Part shown: piece after piece, positions 16,530-23,922 of the stretch
How the letters are laid out: every line of letters starts with the position of its first letter
Position numbering within the stretch: the first letter of the stretch is position 1
Assembly: GCA_017633615.1 (NCBI GenBank)
Contig: JAGBPB010000065.1
Coordinates: 1 to 28,440, forward strand
Length of the DNA stretch: 28,440 nt
Source: Bacteroidaceae bacterium
GTDB taxonomy: Bacteria > Bacteroidota > Bacteroidia > Bacteroidales > Bacteroidaceae
Direction of reading: 5' to 3'
Made by a program: the position numbers and the translations under genes
The notes under the pieces: model-generated
The model's database searches: none
What the model saw: only the letters and a program-made list of their open reading frames with translations
What the model was told of the DNA's origin: nothing

Positions 16530-16620
16530 TCAATAACAATTGTATTTGATAAGAAACAGGAAAGAGAGTATATAAAGACATATTAATAATCAAGCATTAG
16601 CTATTATTCGCATTCAAAAC

Positions 16621-16807
16621 AAAAGCCTCGCAAACTCTTGATTTGAACAAAATCGAATAAGAGCATTTACTGGGAGCAGTAGCTTCCGTTGCCACCTGAT
16701 AGAGTTAATGCTCGCACCGTTTGGTGTGGGCTGGACTATAGGTGGTTACGGGGTTCATGCGAGGCTCCTCGTGAATGCGATAGAAAGGTCCACACCTTTC
16801 TTTTTGT
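16621..16807 (+). ncRNA. Candidate structured RNA with pseudoknot and terminator
   Basis: Complementary segments build a compact fold. P1 is AGCCTCGCA/TGCGAGGCT (16624-16632 with 16758-16766, 9 bp). P2 is GAGCATTTACT/AGTTAATGCTC (16661-16671 with 16703-16713, one mismatch) and contains hairpin P3 GGGAGC-AGTA-GCTTCC (16672-16687). CCACCTGATAG (16692-16702), inside P2, pairs with CTATAGGTGG (16736-16745) beyond it, forming a pseudoknot. P5 is CACC-GTTT-GGTG (16715-16726). An intrinsic terminator follows. No open reading frame fits. It matches no RNA class I can name: not tmRNA, RNase P, SRP or 6S by eye. It is either an independent RNA or a 5' regulatory leader of the methyltransferase gene. 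Confidence 0.55.
16783..16805 (+). terminator. Intrinsic terminator after the structured RNA
   Basis: GAAAGGT (16783-16789), loop CCAC, ACCTTTC (16794-16800), then TTTTT. It stands 45 nt before the methyltransferase ATG. The loop and right arm CCACACC (16790-16796) can alternatively pair with GGTGTGG (16723-16729) upstream, which would open the terminator. Confidence 0.8.
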
Positions 16808-16815
16808 CCGGTTAA

Positions 16816-16848
16816 GTGATTGATAGTTCGTGCGCAACTATCAATCAC
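16816..16848 (+). promoter_or_regulatory. 13-bp inverted repeat abutting the methyltransferase start
   Basis: GTGATTGATAGTT (16816-16828) and AACTATCAATCAC (16836-16848) are perfect complements around CGTGCGC. The repeat ends one base before the ATG at 16850. As RNA it would bury the ribosome-binding region; as DNA it would be an operator. Confidence 0.6.
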
Positions 16849-16849
16849 A

Positions 16850-17875
16850 ATGGCAGGAAACTCTAGTCTAAATGCAGCTATTAAGGCTAAGAATAACGAG
16901 TTTTATACCCGTTTAGAGGATATCGAGGTTGAACTAAAACACTACAAGAATCATTTTAGAGACAAAACCATTCTATGTAACTGTGACGATCCACGTGTCA
17001 GTAATTTTTTTCATTATTTCAGCTATAACTTTGAACGACTCGGACTTAAGAAACTGATTACAACTTGTTATAAGAATCAGAATCGTGATCTGTTCAGTCA
17101 GAATGATAGTGAACGTGCTATCTGGCTGGAATACTATGGGGATAAGAATGGTAATCGTGTGCCGGATCCCGATGAAATAGGTATTCACTATTTCATTGGT
17201 GACGGAGATTTTCGTTCAGAAGAATGTATAGAATTACTGAAGCAGGCAGATATTGTTGTAACAAATCCTCCTTTTTCTTTGTTTCGTGAATATATCGGCC
17301 AGTTAATAAAATATGATAAGAAGTTTTTGGTTTTAGGAAATCAGAATGCATTGCACTATAAAGAGATATTTCCATCAATTAAAGATAACAAATTATGGCT
17401 TGGCTATACATCTCCGAAGCTATTTAGAATACCTGAGAATGTAATAGGAAAGTCTGTAAAAACAATTGATGGTATTAGATATCAGCAATTTGGTAACATT
17501 TGTTGGTTTACAAATCTTGATATTCAAAAACGTCATGAGGACCTAATTCTATATAAAGATTATTCTATAAATGATTATCCTTATTATGACAATTATGATG
17601 CAATAAATGTAAACAAGACTTCAGAGATACCAATGGATTATGATGGTATAATGGGCGTTCCGATATCTTTCCTTGAAAAATATAATCCGGATCAATTCGA
17701 TATTATAGGTACTAGCACAATAGATATGTCAAAAGGTGCTCCGTATATTAATGGCCGTAGAATTTATGAACGTATTTTGATTCGCCGAAAAAAACTAGAT
17801 AGGTGTGAGTACCATTTAGATAATAACAATCAGAGAATGGTAGCTGAAGGAGAGATTGATTTCGGAAAAGAATAA
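16850..17875 (+). CDS. EcoRI-family adenine-specific DNA methyltransferase
   Basis: From the ATG at 16850 the protein has 341 residues, close to M.EcoRI; an in-frame TTG 30 nt earlier lies inside the inverted repeat and is less likely. Features are the N-terminal N-N-E-F-Y-T-R-L-E-D-I-E segment (about 15-26), a C-N-C-D-D-P-R region (about 43-49) that may contact AdoMet, and the amino-methyltransferase catalytic motif IV N-P-P-F (139-142) in V-V-T-N-P-P-F-S-L-F-R-E-Y. This last stretch is characteristic of the EcoRI methylase family (N6-adenine). The recognition sequence cannot be read. It is followed 23 nt later by a DUF262-HNH gene, suggesting a modification/restriction pair. Its lower GC content relative to its neighbours suggests acquisition. 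Confidence 0.88.
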   Translation: MAGNSSLNAAIKAKNNEFYTRLEDIEVELKHYKNHFRDKTILCNCDDPRVSNFFHYFSYNFERLGLKKLITTCYKNQNRDLFSQNDSERAIWLEYYGDKNGNRVPDPDEIGIHYFIGDGDFRSEECIELLKQADIVVTNPPFSLFREYIGQLIKYDKKFLVLGNQNALHYKEIFPSIKDNKLWLGYTSPKLFRIPENVIGKSVKTIDGIRYQQFGNICWFTNLDIQKRHEDLILYKDYSINDYPYYDNYDAINVNKTSEIPMDYDGIMGVPISFLEKYNPDQFDIIGTSTIDMSKGAPYINGRRIYERILIRRKKLDRCEYHLDNNNQRMVAEGEIDFGKE

Positions 17876-17898
17876 TAGACTAACCTAATTACTTGAAT

Positions 17899-18990
17899 AT
17901 GAAGATAGAACTACACAAGATAACAGTCCGTGAGCTGACAGCTGGGTTCGAGGACAACAACGAGAACGGAGTACGTGCTTATGGAGGCAAGTTGGATGTG
18001 CGTCCGCCATATCAACGTGAGTTTGTTTATAAGGATAAGCAACGTGATGCTGTTATAGATACACTTACTCAGGGATTCCCTCTAAATGTGATGTATTGGG
18101 CAACGCGTGAGGATGGAACCTTTGAGATAATTGACGGTCAGCAACGAACTATCAGTATTTGCCAGTACGTAAATGGTGATTTTGCGTTTGATTTCCGTTA
18201 TTTCCATAATCTGCAACCCGATGAGCAAGACCAGATACTGAATTATGAATTACAAGTATATATCTGTAGCGGAACTGACAGTGAAAAACTCAAATGGTTC
18301 AAGACTATCAATATCGCAGGTGAGGAGCTAACTGACCAGGAACTCCGTAATGCTGTATATGCTGGTTCTTGGGTGAGTGATGCCAAACGTTATTTTAGTA
18401 AGACCGGTGCTCCAGCTGCAAGGATCGGTGCTGATTATCTGAATGGATCTGCCATCAGGCAAGAATATCTTGAAACAGCGATTTCTTGGATATCGGACGG
18501 AAATATAGAACCTTATATGGCCAACCATCAACATGATGCAAGTGCCGCTCCTCTTTGGCAGTTTTTCCAATCCGTTATTACCTGGATTGAGACATCTTTT
18601 CATCCTTCCAAGGAACGTAAAAAGATAATGAAAGGTGTTGACTGGGGACCCCTTTATAAGCAGTACAAGGATGAGGTATTTGATGCTAAGGAAATAGATT
18701 CAGTGGTAAAGAGACTTATTCTTGATGATGATGTAACCAAGAAATCTGGTATCTATCCATACATCCTTACCGGTAAGGAAAAGTATCTGTCAATACGTGC
18801 CTTTACTGATGCGCAGAAACTCTCCGCATATGAGTATCAGATGGGTATCTGTCCTGATTGTGGAAACCATTTTGATTTGTCACAAATGGAAGCTGACCAC
18901 ATAACTCCTTGGCACGAAGGTGGCAAAACTACAGCTGATAACTGCAAGATGTTGTGTCGTGAATGCAACCGTCGTAAAGGAGGTAGGTAA
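17899..18990 (+). CDS. DUF262-HNH protein, probable restriction nuclease
   Basis: From the ATG at 17899 the protein has 363 residues; a TTG two codons earlier is possible. The N-terminal part is a DUF262 (ParB-like/GmrS-type) domain: P-P-Y-Q-R-E-F-V-Y (36-44) and I-I-D-G-Q-Q-R (77-83), which in this fold hydrolyses or senses NTP. The C-terminus is a compact HNH nuclease: zinc pair C318/C321, D333-H334, N348, and C353/C356 followed by N357. All catalytic elements are present. GmrSD-like enzymes cut modified DNA; here the tandem methyltransferase favours a classical restriction partner, but this is inference. Element D begins 15 nt after the stop. Confidence 0.88.
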   Translation: MKIELHKITVRELTAGFEDNNENGVRAYGGKLDVRPPYQREFVYKDKQRDAVIDTLTQGFPLNVMYWATREDGTFEIIDGQQRTISICQYVNGDFAFDFRYFHNLQPDEQDQILNYELQVYICSGTDSEKLKWFKTINIAGEELTDQELRNAVYAGSWVSDAKRYFSKTGAPAARIGADYLNGSAIRQEYLETAISWISDGNIEPYMANHQHDASAAPLWQFFQSVITWIETSFHPSKERKKIMKGVDWGPLYKQYKDEVFDAKEIDSVVKRLILDDDVTKKSGIYPYILTGKEKYLSIRAFTDAQKLSAYEYQMGICPDCGNHFDLSQMEADHITPWHEGGKTTADNCKMLCRECNRRKGGR

Positions 18991-19005
18991 CTAATGATTT
19001 AGTTT

Positions 19006-19148
19006 GCCAAAGTGTCCCACGCTGACCCCCGCGAGAATACGTTCTGACGCTGGTGAGCGTGGGACACACCCTCAAGATGAGGGGGTGTAACACAACGAAC
19101 CCCGCTACACGGGCTGTGAGCGGGGTTGATGTGGGACACTTTGGCGGG
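19006..19148 (-). repeat. Compound palindromic element, copy D
   Basis: This 143-bp element is in reverse orientation relative to A and C. Its first arm closes with a perfect 12-bp stem GTGTCCCACGCT/AGCGTGGGACAC; the centre is ACCCTCAAGATGAGGGGGT; the last arm holds AACCCCGCT/AGCGGGGTT. It fills the gap between the convergent DUF262-HNH (+) and hisB (-) genes, ending 2 nt from the hisB stop codon, and is well placed to terminate both. Confidence 0.88.
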
Positions 19149-19150
19149 AA

Positions 19151-20266
19151 TTACAGTATTCCCTTCGAAGAAGGAAGAATGTAGTTCCAGATGTCTCTTC
19201 TTACGGCCTGCTTGAGGGCGCGGGCAAAGGCTTTGAAGATGGCCTCAATCTTGTGGTGCTCGTTGTCACCCTTAGCCTGGACGTTGAGGTTCATTGCGGC
19301 GGCGTCAGATAGCGACTTGAAAAAGTGCAGGAACATCTCGGTGGGCATATCGCCAACCTTTTCACGGTGAAATTCCGCATCCCAGACAAGCCAGCTGCGG
19401 CCTCCAAAGTCCAGCACTACCTGAGCCATGCAGTCATCCATGGGCAGTGCGTAGCCGTAGCGCTCTATGCCACGTTTATCACCTAATGCCTTGCGGATGC
19501 ACTCGCCCAGCACGATTCCGGTATCCTCGATCGTGTGGTGCTCATCAACATTCAGATCTCCCTTGACCTTGATGGTCAGGTCCATGCCACCGTGACGGCC
19601 TATCTGCTCCAGCATGTGGTCAAAGAATCCCAGGCCGGTGCTGATGTCGCACTTGCCAGAGCCGTCTATGTTGAGCTCAACCAGGATGTCAGTCTCCTTG
19701 GTTGCGCGGTGGGCCGATGCACGGCGCTCACCTGCAAATATAAACTCAGCCACTTTCCACCAGTCGCGGCTTGCAAAGGCGCAGACGGATTGCAAATCTG
19801 ATGGCAATGAATCAGCGCTGTCCTGCAGCAGGACGGCACGGCAGCCCAGGTTGCGGGCAAGTTCCACGTCTGTGGCGCGGTCACCTATCACATAGCTTGC
19901 AGCCAGGTCATAATCATCGGTCATGTATTTGCCGAACATGCCGGTGCCAGGCTTGCGTGTGGGGGCGTTGTCCTCAGGGAAATGTGGGTCTATGAGTATG
20001 TCATCGAACTCCACGCCTTCACCTTTCAGAGTATTCAGTATGAAGTTGTGGGTGGGGTAGAAGTCCTTTTCAGGGTATGACGGGGTGCCCAGTCCGTCCT
20101 GGTTGCTGGCCATAACGAACTCAAAGTCTGTGTGCTCACGCAGGAAAGACAGGCTTTTGAATACTCCCGGTACAAACTCCAACTTTTCAAAGCTGTCAAG
20201 CTGCTCGTCGGACGGCTCAACAATGATTGTTCCGTCGCGGTCTATGAATAGGACTCTCTTTTTCAT
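19151..20266 (-). CDS. hisB: Bifunctional histidinol-phosphatase / imidazoleglycerol-phosphate dehydratase
   Basis: This is a 371-residue fusion catalysing two steps of histidine synthesis. Residues 1-165 form the HAD phosphatase: nucleophile motif D9-R-D11-G-T, and G-D-R-A-T-D (128-133). The zinc-site Cys/His/Cys/Cys at 93, 95, 101 and 103 in E. coli HisB is here D93, H95, A101 and T103, so that site is missing although the numbering aligns. Residues about 185-371 are the IGP dehydratase with metal motifs H243-H244-x-x-E-D (248) and H337-H338-x-x-E341. It is the last gene of the his operon, 34 nt after hisC, with part of a repeat found elsewhere in the operon upstream. Confidence 0.96.
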   Translation of the reverse strand: MKKRVLFIDRDGTIIVEPSDEQLDSFEKLEFVPGVFKSLSFLREHTDFEFVMASNQDGLGTPSYPEKDFYPTHNFILNTLKGEGVEFDDILIDPHFPEDNAPTRKPGTGMFGKYMTDDYDLAASYVIGDRATDVELARNLGCRAVLLQDSADSLPSDLQSVCAFASRDWWKVAEFIFAGERRASAHRATKETDILVELNIDGSGKCDISTGLGFFDHMLEQIGRHGGMDLTIKVKGDLNVDEHHTIEDTGIVLGECIRKALGDKRGIERYGYALPMDDCMAQVVLDFGGRSWLVWDAEFHREKVGDMPTEMFLHFFKSLSDAAAMNLNVQAKGDNEHHKIEAIFKAFARALKQAVRRDIWNYILPSSKGIL

Positions 20267-20275
20267 TTTACGTTA

Positions 20276-20294
20276 GCGTTGGCTTTGGCTACCA
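20276..20294. repeat. 19-bp repeat shared with the hisG-hisD gap
   Basis: GCGTTGGCTTTGGCTACCA recurs exactly at 22631-22649. Here it fills most of the 34-bp gap between hisC and hisB. Confidence 0.75.
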
Positions 20295-20300
20295 AAGTTA

Positions 20301-21335
20301 TTAATAATTATTGAGTGCATCAAGCAGGGCGTTATTTTCAGGAACGGTGCCTACTGTAACACGAAGGCTGTTCCCGCAAAGGGCTATTTTGCTGCGGTTG
20401 CGTACAATGATTCCGCAGTCAACCAGATAGTCATAGGTTGCCTTGGCATCCTTTACGCGGGCCAGGAAGAAATTGGCGTCTGACGGATAGACCTTTATGG
20501 TGCAATCCAGTTTTGCGAACTCATCCATCAGGCGGGAACGCTCTTTCAGTATGGAATTAACCCAGTTTTTGACGCGGTCATACTGCATAACCTCCTCCAT
20601 GGCGCGCTGCTGCGTAAGCTGGTTGATGTTATATGGGTATTTTACCTTGTTCATGATCTGGATTATCTCAGGCTGGGCGAATGCCATACCCAAGCGTATT
20701 CCGGCCATGCCCCATGCCTTGGAGAATGTCTGGAGTACAATCAGGTTGGGGCGGGACTTCAACTGCTTAAGGTATGAGGGCACGCCTGCAAAGTCAATGT
20801 AAGCCTCATCTACAATAACAATGCCGTCAAAGCTGTCGAGCACCTTGTCAATAACCTTGCGGTCAATGTTATTGGCCGATGGGTTATTGGGTGAGCAGAA
20901 GAATACCAGCTTGGTATTTGCGTCAATGGCAGTCAGGAGTTTATCGGCGCAGGGCTGGAAGTTGTCATCCATGAGCACGCGGCGGTACTCTACGTCATTG
21001 ATATCGGCGCAGACTCCATACATTCCGTAAGTGGGCTCAATGGCCACGGCGTTGTCTATGCCCGGACGGCAGAATATGCGGTACATAAGGTCAATGGCCT
21101 CATCGCTGCCGTTGCCTAGGAAGATGCTTTCAGCCGGTACACCCTTGATTGCTGCGATGCGTGTTTTGAGGTCGCGCTGCAGCGGGTCGGGGTAACGGTT
21201 GAAGGGGGCGTTGTAGGGGTTCTCATTTGCATCGAGGAACACCTTTGCGTCCTTGCCCTGGTACTCGTCACGTGCCGATGTGTAAGGGCTCAGGCTCCAG
21301 ATATTGGGTCTTACAAGTTCTTGTAACGGTTTCAT
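20301..21335 (-). CDS. hisC: Histidinol-phosphate aminotransferase
   Basis: This is a 344-residue PLP enzyme of fold type I that transaminates imidazole acetol phosphate. The PLP lysine is K206 in [14 protein letters not shown]. Other family residues are N-E-N-P (37-40), the G-N-G-S-D-E-A phosphate-binding turn (74-80), S-P-N-N-P (148-152) and V-D-E-A-Y-I-D-F (175-182). Length is typical. The start codon overlaps the hisD stop (ATGA, 21332-21335), so translation is coupled. Confidence 0.96.
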   Translation of the reverse strand: MKPLQELVRPNIWSLSPYTSARDEYQGKDAKVFLDANENPYNAPFNRYPDPLQRDLKTRIAAIKGVPAESIFLGNGSDEAIDLMYRIFCRPGIDNAVAIEPTYGMYGVCADINDVEYRRVLMDDNFQPCADKLLTAIDANTKLVFFCSPNNPSANNIDRKVIDKVLDSFDGIVIVDEAYIDFAGVPSYLKQLKSRPNLIVLQTFSKAWGMAGIRLGMAFAQPEIIQIMNKVKYPYNINQLTQQRAMEEVMQYDRVKNWVNSILKERSRLMDEFAKLDCTIKVYPSDANFFLARVKDAKATYDYLVDCGIIVRNRSKIALCGNSLRVTVGTVPENNALLDALNNY

Positions 21336-22612
21336 AGTTCTTTAAGTCGCAGGGTTACTGCATTTTTGTGGGCATCAAGGCTTTCACCCGCTGCCATTGT
21401 TTCAATAACGGGGCCGAGTGAGGCCAATCCTTCACGGGTCAGTTCCTGGAAGGTTATCTTGCGCATAAAGCTGTCAATGTTCACGCCTGAATATGCCTTG
21501 GCATAGCCGCTGGTGGGCAGGGTATGGTTGGTGCCCGATGCATAATCGCCCGCACTCTCGGGTGACCATGGGCCGATGAACACTGAACCTGCGTTGACTA
21601 CGCGCTCTGCAAGTTCGTTAGCATTTGCCGTCTGGATGATCAGGTGCTCGGGAGCATACTCATTGGTCATCTCAATGATCTCATCATCGTTACGGAGCAG
21701 AATCATGCGGCTGTTCTGCAGTGATGCCTCAGCAATCTCATTGCGGGGCAGCAATGCTACCTGACGGTCAACCTCAGCCTGAACCTTGTCAATGAATTCT
21801 GCCGATGTGGTGAGCAGGATAACCTGGCTGTCACGTCCGTGCTCGGCCTGTGAAAGTAGGTCTGCTGCCACGAATGCGGGATTGGCCTGGGCATCGGCTA
21901 TTACCTCAACTTCCGATGGCCCCGCGGGCATATCGATGGCCACGTCCTTGAGTGATACTATCTGCTTGGCGGCGGTTACGTAGGGGTTGCCGGGGCCGAA
22001 TATCTTGGATACCTTGGGTACGCTCTCTGTTCCGTATGCCATGGCGGCGATAGCCTGTGAGCCTCCCAGTTTGAAGAAACGGTTTACGCCTGCCACCTGT
22101 GCTGCATAGAGTATGGCGGGGTTTACGCGGCCGTCACGTCCCGGAGGAGTGCAGAGAACAATCTCCTGGCAGCCTGCGGTGCGGGCGGGAATGGCCAGCA
22201 TCAGTACGGTTGAGAAGAGTGGTGCTGTGCCGCCGGGGATGTAGAGGCCTACCTTGGTGATGGGCACTGCTTTCTGCCAGCAGGTTACGCCGGGAGTGGT
22301 TTCAACTTTGGAGAGTGAAGGCAGTTGGGATTCATGGAACTTGCGGATGTTCTGTGCGGCGCGGTCTATTGCGTTGCGCAGTTCAGCAGGAACCAGTGCA
22401 GCAGCCTCATCAAGCTCAACCTGGCTTACGGCAAGTGAATCAAGGGCAACCTTGTCAAACTGGAGCTCATACTCCTTGAGAGCCTTGTCACCACCTTTGC
22501 GTACAGTGTCAAGTACAGACTGGACGCGCTCGTACAGCCCCTCCACGCTCAGCGCGGGTCGGGATAGGAGGTCCTTCCAATCAAACTTATTTGGGTTCTT
22601 TGCTATTTTCAT
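21332..22612 (-). CDS. hisD: Histidinol dehydrogenase
   Basis: This 426-residue zinc enzyme catalyses the last two oxidations to histidine with NAD. The family motifs are all present: P-A-G-P-S-E-V near the middle; [11 protein letters not shown] containing the zinc-site Gln and His; E-Y-A-P-E-H-L with the catalytic Glu-His; and [13 protein letters not shown]. It overlaps hisC by four bases. The 107 nt between hisG and this start contain a large hairpin built of GCCAAY hexamers. No separate promoter is seen, so it should depend on the hisG promoter. Confidence 0.96.
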   Translation of the reverse strand: MKIAKNPNKFDWKDLLSRPALSVEGLYERVQSVLDTVRKGGDKALKEYELQFDKVALDSLAVSQVELDEAAALVPAELRNAIDRAAQNIRKFHESQLPSLSKVETTPGVTCWQKAVPITKVGLYIPGGTAPLFSTVLMLAIPARTAGCQEIVLCTPPGRDGRVNPAILYAAQVAGVNRFFKLGGSQAIAAMAYGTESVPKVSKIFGPGNPYVTAAKQIVSLKDVAIDMPAGPSEVEVIADAQANPAFVAADLLSQAEHGRDSQVILLTTSAEFIDKVQAEVDRQVALLPRNEIAEASLQNSRMILLRNDDEIIEMTNEYAPEHLIIQTANANELAERVVNAGSVFIGPWSPESAGDYASGTNHTLPTSGYAKAYSGVNIDSFMRKITFQELTREGLASLGPVIETMAAGESLDAHKNAVTLRLKEL

Positions 22613-22624
22613 CTTATTACTTTG

Positions 22625-22712
22625 GCGTTGGCGTTGGCTTTGGCTACCATACGGTGCGTGACTTTCGGACCAAAGGTCCGCTAAAAGCCAACGCCAATGC
22701 CAATGCCAACGT
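22625..22712. repeat. Intra-operon hairpin built from GCCAAY hexamers
   Basis: The left arm has tandem TTGGCG/TTGGCT units (about 22623-22645, including the 19-bp repeat 22631-22649). The right arm is AAAAGCC followed by (GCCAAY)-type units (about 22683-22711). The arms complement each other over about 18 bp. The centre holds the perfect hairpin CGGACC-AAA-GGTCCG (22666-22680). It lies in the transcribed gap between hisG and hisD. Confidence 0.75.
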
Positions 22713-22719
22713 TTTACAA

Positions 22720-23571
22720 CTAGAGGATCATCTTTTCAATGGGGAGAACAAGGATGCCCTCGGCACCGGCGGCTTTAAGCTTGCCTATTATCTCCCAAAA
22801 ACGTTTCTCATCCAGCACGGTGTGAACGGAACTCCAGCCCTTTGTGGCAAGAGGCATAACTGTGGGGCTCTTTATGCCCGGAAGTTCAGCCAGGACCTCG
22901 CTCATACGGTCATCAGGGACGTTCATCATGATGTATTTCTTGCCCTGGGCGGCCTTGACTGCATCAAAACGGAACAGCAGCTCATCAAGGATGGCTTTCT
23001 TCTCAGCGTCCATGTTGGGGTTGCCAATCAGGAGAGCTTCGGACTGCATTACTACCTCAACCTCACGCAGGTTGTTGCTTACCAGAGTTGAGCCTGAACT
23101 TACTATGTCAAATATTGCATCGGCCAGACCTATGCCCGGAGCAATCTCAACGGAGCCTGTGATGACGTGAGTCTCAGCCTTGATACCCTTTTCCTTGAGG
23201 AAATTGTTCAGGATGCCGGGGTAGGAGGTGGCAATCTTCTTGCCGTTGAACCATTCAACGCCGGGATACTCAACTGCTTTCGGGATGGCCAGAGAGAGGC
23301 GGCAACGGCTGAATCCAAGACGCTTGATGATATCGGCCTTCTCGGCACGCTCCACAAACTCGTTCTCACCTACTATACCAACATCGGCCACACCGCCGGC
23401 AACAGACTGCGGTATGTCATCATCACGAAGGAACAGGACCTCTACCGGGAAGTTTCCGGCCTGCACCAGAAGGGTGCGTTTTGATACTCCCAGGCTGATG
23501 CCTGATTCCTGAAGCAACTCCATTGTCTCGTCGTATAAACGACCTTTAGACTGTACAGCTATTCTCAACAT
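22720..23571 (-). CDS. hisG: ATP phosphoribosyltransferase, long form
   Basis: The start at 23571 gives 283 residues, beginning M-L-R-I-A-V-Q-S-K-G-R-L, the standard HisG N terminus. An in-frame ATG at 23649 would add 26 residues read through the attenuator terminator and is rejected. HisG joins ATP and PRPP, the committed step of histidine synthesis. Visible signatures are D-V-G-I-V-G-E-N-E and the PRPP loop region D-I-V-S-S-G-S-T-L. The C-terminal ACT-like regulatory domain (about 210-283, S-P-T-V-M-P-L then W) shows the long, histidine-inhibited form. It is the first structural gene after the hisL attenuator. Confidence 0.96.
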   Translation of the reverse strand: MLRIAVQSKGRLYDETMELLQESGISLGVSKRTLLVQAGNFPVEVLFLRDDDIPQSVAGGVADVGIVGENEFVERAEKADIIKRLGFSRCRLSLAIPKAVEYPGVEWFNGKKIATSYPGILNNFLKEKGIKAETHVITGSVEIAPGIGLADAIFDIVSSGSTLVSNNLREVEVVMQSEALLIGNPNMDAEKKAILDELLFRFDAVKAAQGKKYIMMNVPDDRMSEVLAELPGIKSPTVMPLATKGWSSVHTVLDEKRFWEIIGKLKAAGAEGILVLPIEKMIL

Positions 23572-23601
23572 ATTGTAAATTGTTTTAAATCTTGTAATTA
23601 A

Positions 23602-23632
23602 AAGAGGCTCACCGTAAATCGGCAAGCCTCTT
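23602..23632 (-). terminator. his operon attenuator terminator
   Basis: Minus-strand AAGAGGCT (23625-23632) pairs with AGCCTCTT (23602-23609), extended by an inner CCG/CGG, and runs into TTTTAATT. The left arm AGGCTTGCCGAT (23618-23629) can instead pair with ATCGGTAGGCT (23654-23664) over 11 positions including G-U pairs, forming an antiterminator. It lies 30 nt before the hisG start. Confidence 0.8.
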
Positions 23633-23663
23633 GTATAATTATACATCAATCATAGCCTACCGA

Positions 23664-23714
23664 TCAGGATCTGCAGGTATGATGGTGGTGATATGATACT
23701 GTATAACTTTTCAT
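23664..23714 (-). CDS. hisL: His leader peptide (16 residues, four His in a row)
   Basis: ATG at 23714 opens a 16-codon frame reading M-K-S-Y-T-V-S-Y-H-H-H-H-T-C-R-S then TGA. The four adjacent His codons (CAC CAC CAT CAT, 23679-23690) are the hallmark of a his attenuation leader. It starts directly after a Bacteroidetes promoter (TACCTTTG 9 nt upstream) and precedes an antiterminator/terminator pair and hisG. The His-codon region (ATCATA) can also pair with TATGAT downstream, giving the protector stem that competes with the antiterminator. Ribosome stalling at low His-tRNA would favour readthrough. Confidence 0.85.
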   Translation of the reverse strand: MKSYTVSYHHHHTCRS

Positions 23715-23722
23715 TTCAAGCG

Positions 23723-23753
23723 CAAAGGTACGCTCCTTTTTTGTATTATGCAA
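23723..23753 (-). promoter_or_regulatory. Promoter of the histidine operon
   Basis: TTG (23751-23753), a 20-nt spacer and TACCTTTG (23723-23730) on the minus strand. It is a full match to the Bacteroidetes consensus, just upstream of hisL. Confidence 0.8.
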
Positions 23754-23804
23754 GCCAAACGGCGTTTTTTATACACTCAGCGAGAGCCCTGTCAGGAGGC
23801 TTGA

Positions 23805-23836
23805 TTTGGTCAGCTTATAAAAAAGGTGTATTTTTG
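23805..23836 (+). promoter_or_regulatory. Promoter of the transglycosylase/kinase unit
   Basis: TTTG (23805-23808), a 20-nt spacer and TATTTTTG (23829-23836), divergent from the his promoter. Transcription would begin near 23840. Confidence 0.75.
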
Positions 23837-23922
23837 CGGCGAAAAACAGAATTTTAAACAGATTCTTGTAATCTTGTTTGTGTTCCGTAATGATGGAAGA
23901 GATCAAATACAACGGACCTGAA

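Noticed and set aside
16621..16810. Retron msr-msd RNA
   Set aside because: P1 looks like the closing inverted repeat of a retron, but no reverse transcriptase lies nearby.
16621..16810. tmRNA, RNase P, SRP or 6S RNA
   Set aside because: None of the conserved boxes I know for these (for example a tRNA-like CCA end and tag frame, or the RNase P core) is present.
10862..19148. CRISPR array
   Set aside because: The repeats are about 143 bp, kilobases apart and in both orientations, with no regular spacers and no cas genes.
22591..23091. 166-codon plus-strand frame over hisG/hisD
   Set aside because: It runs antisense to hisG and across the hairpin; no motif is present.
23572..23649. Upstream start for hisG
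   Set aside because: The extra 26 codons are read through the attenuator terminator and are absent from the usual HisG N terminus.
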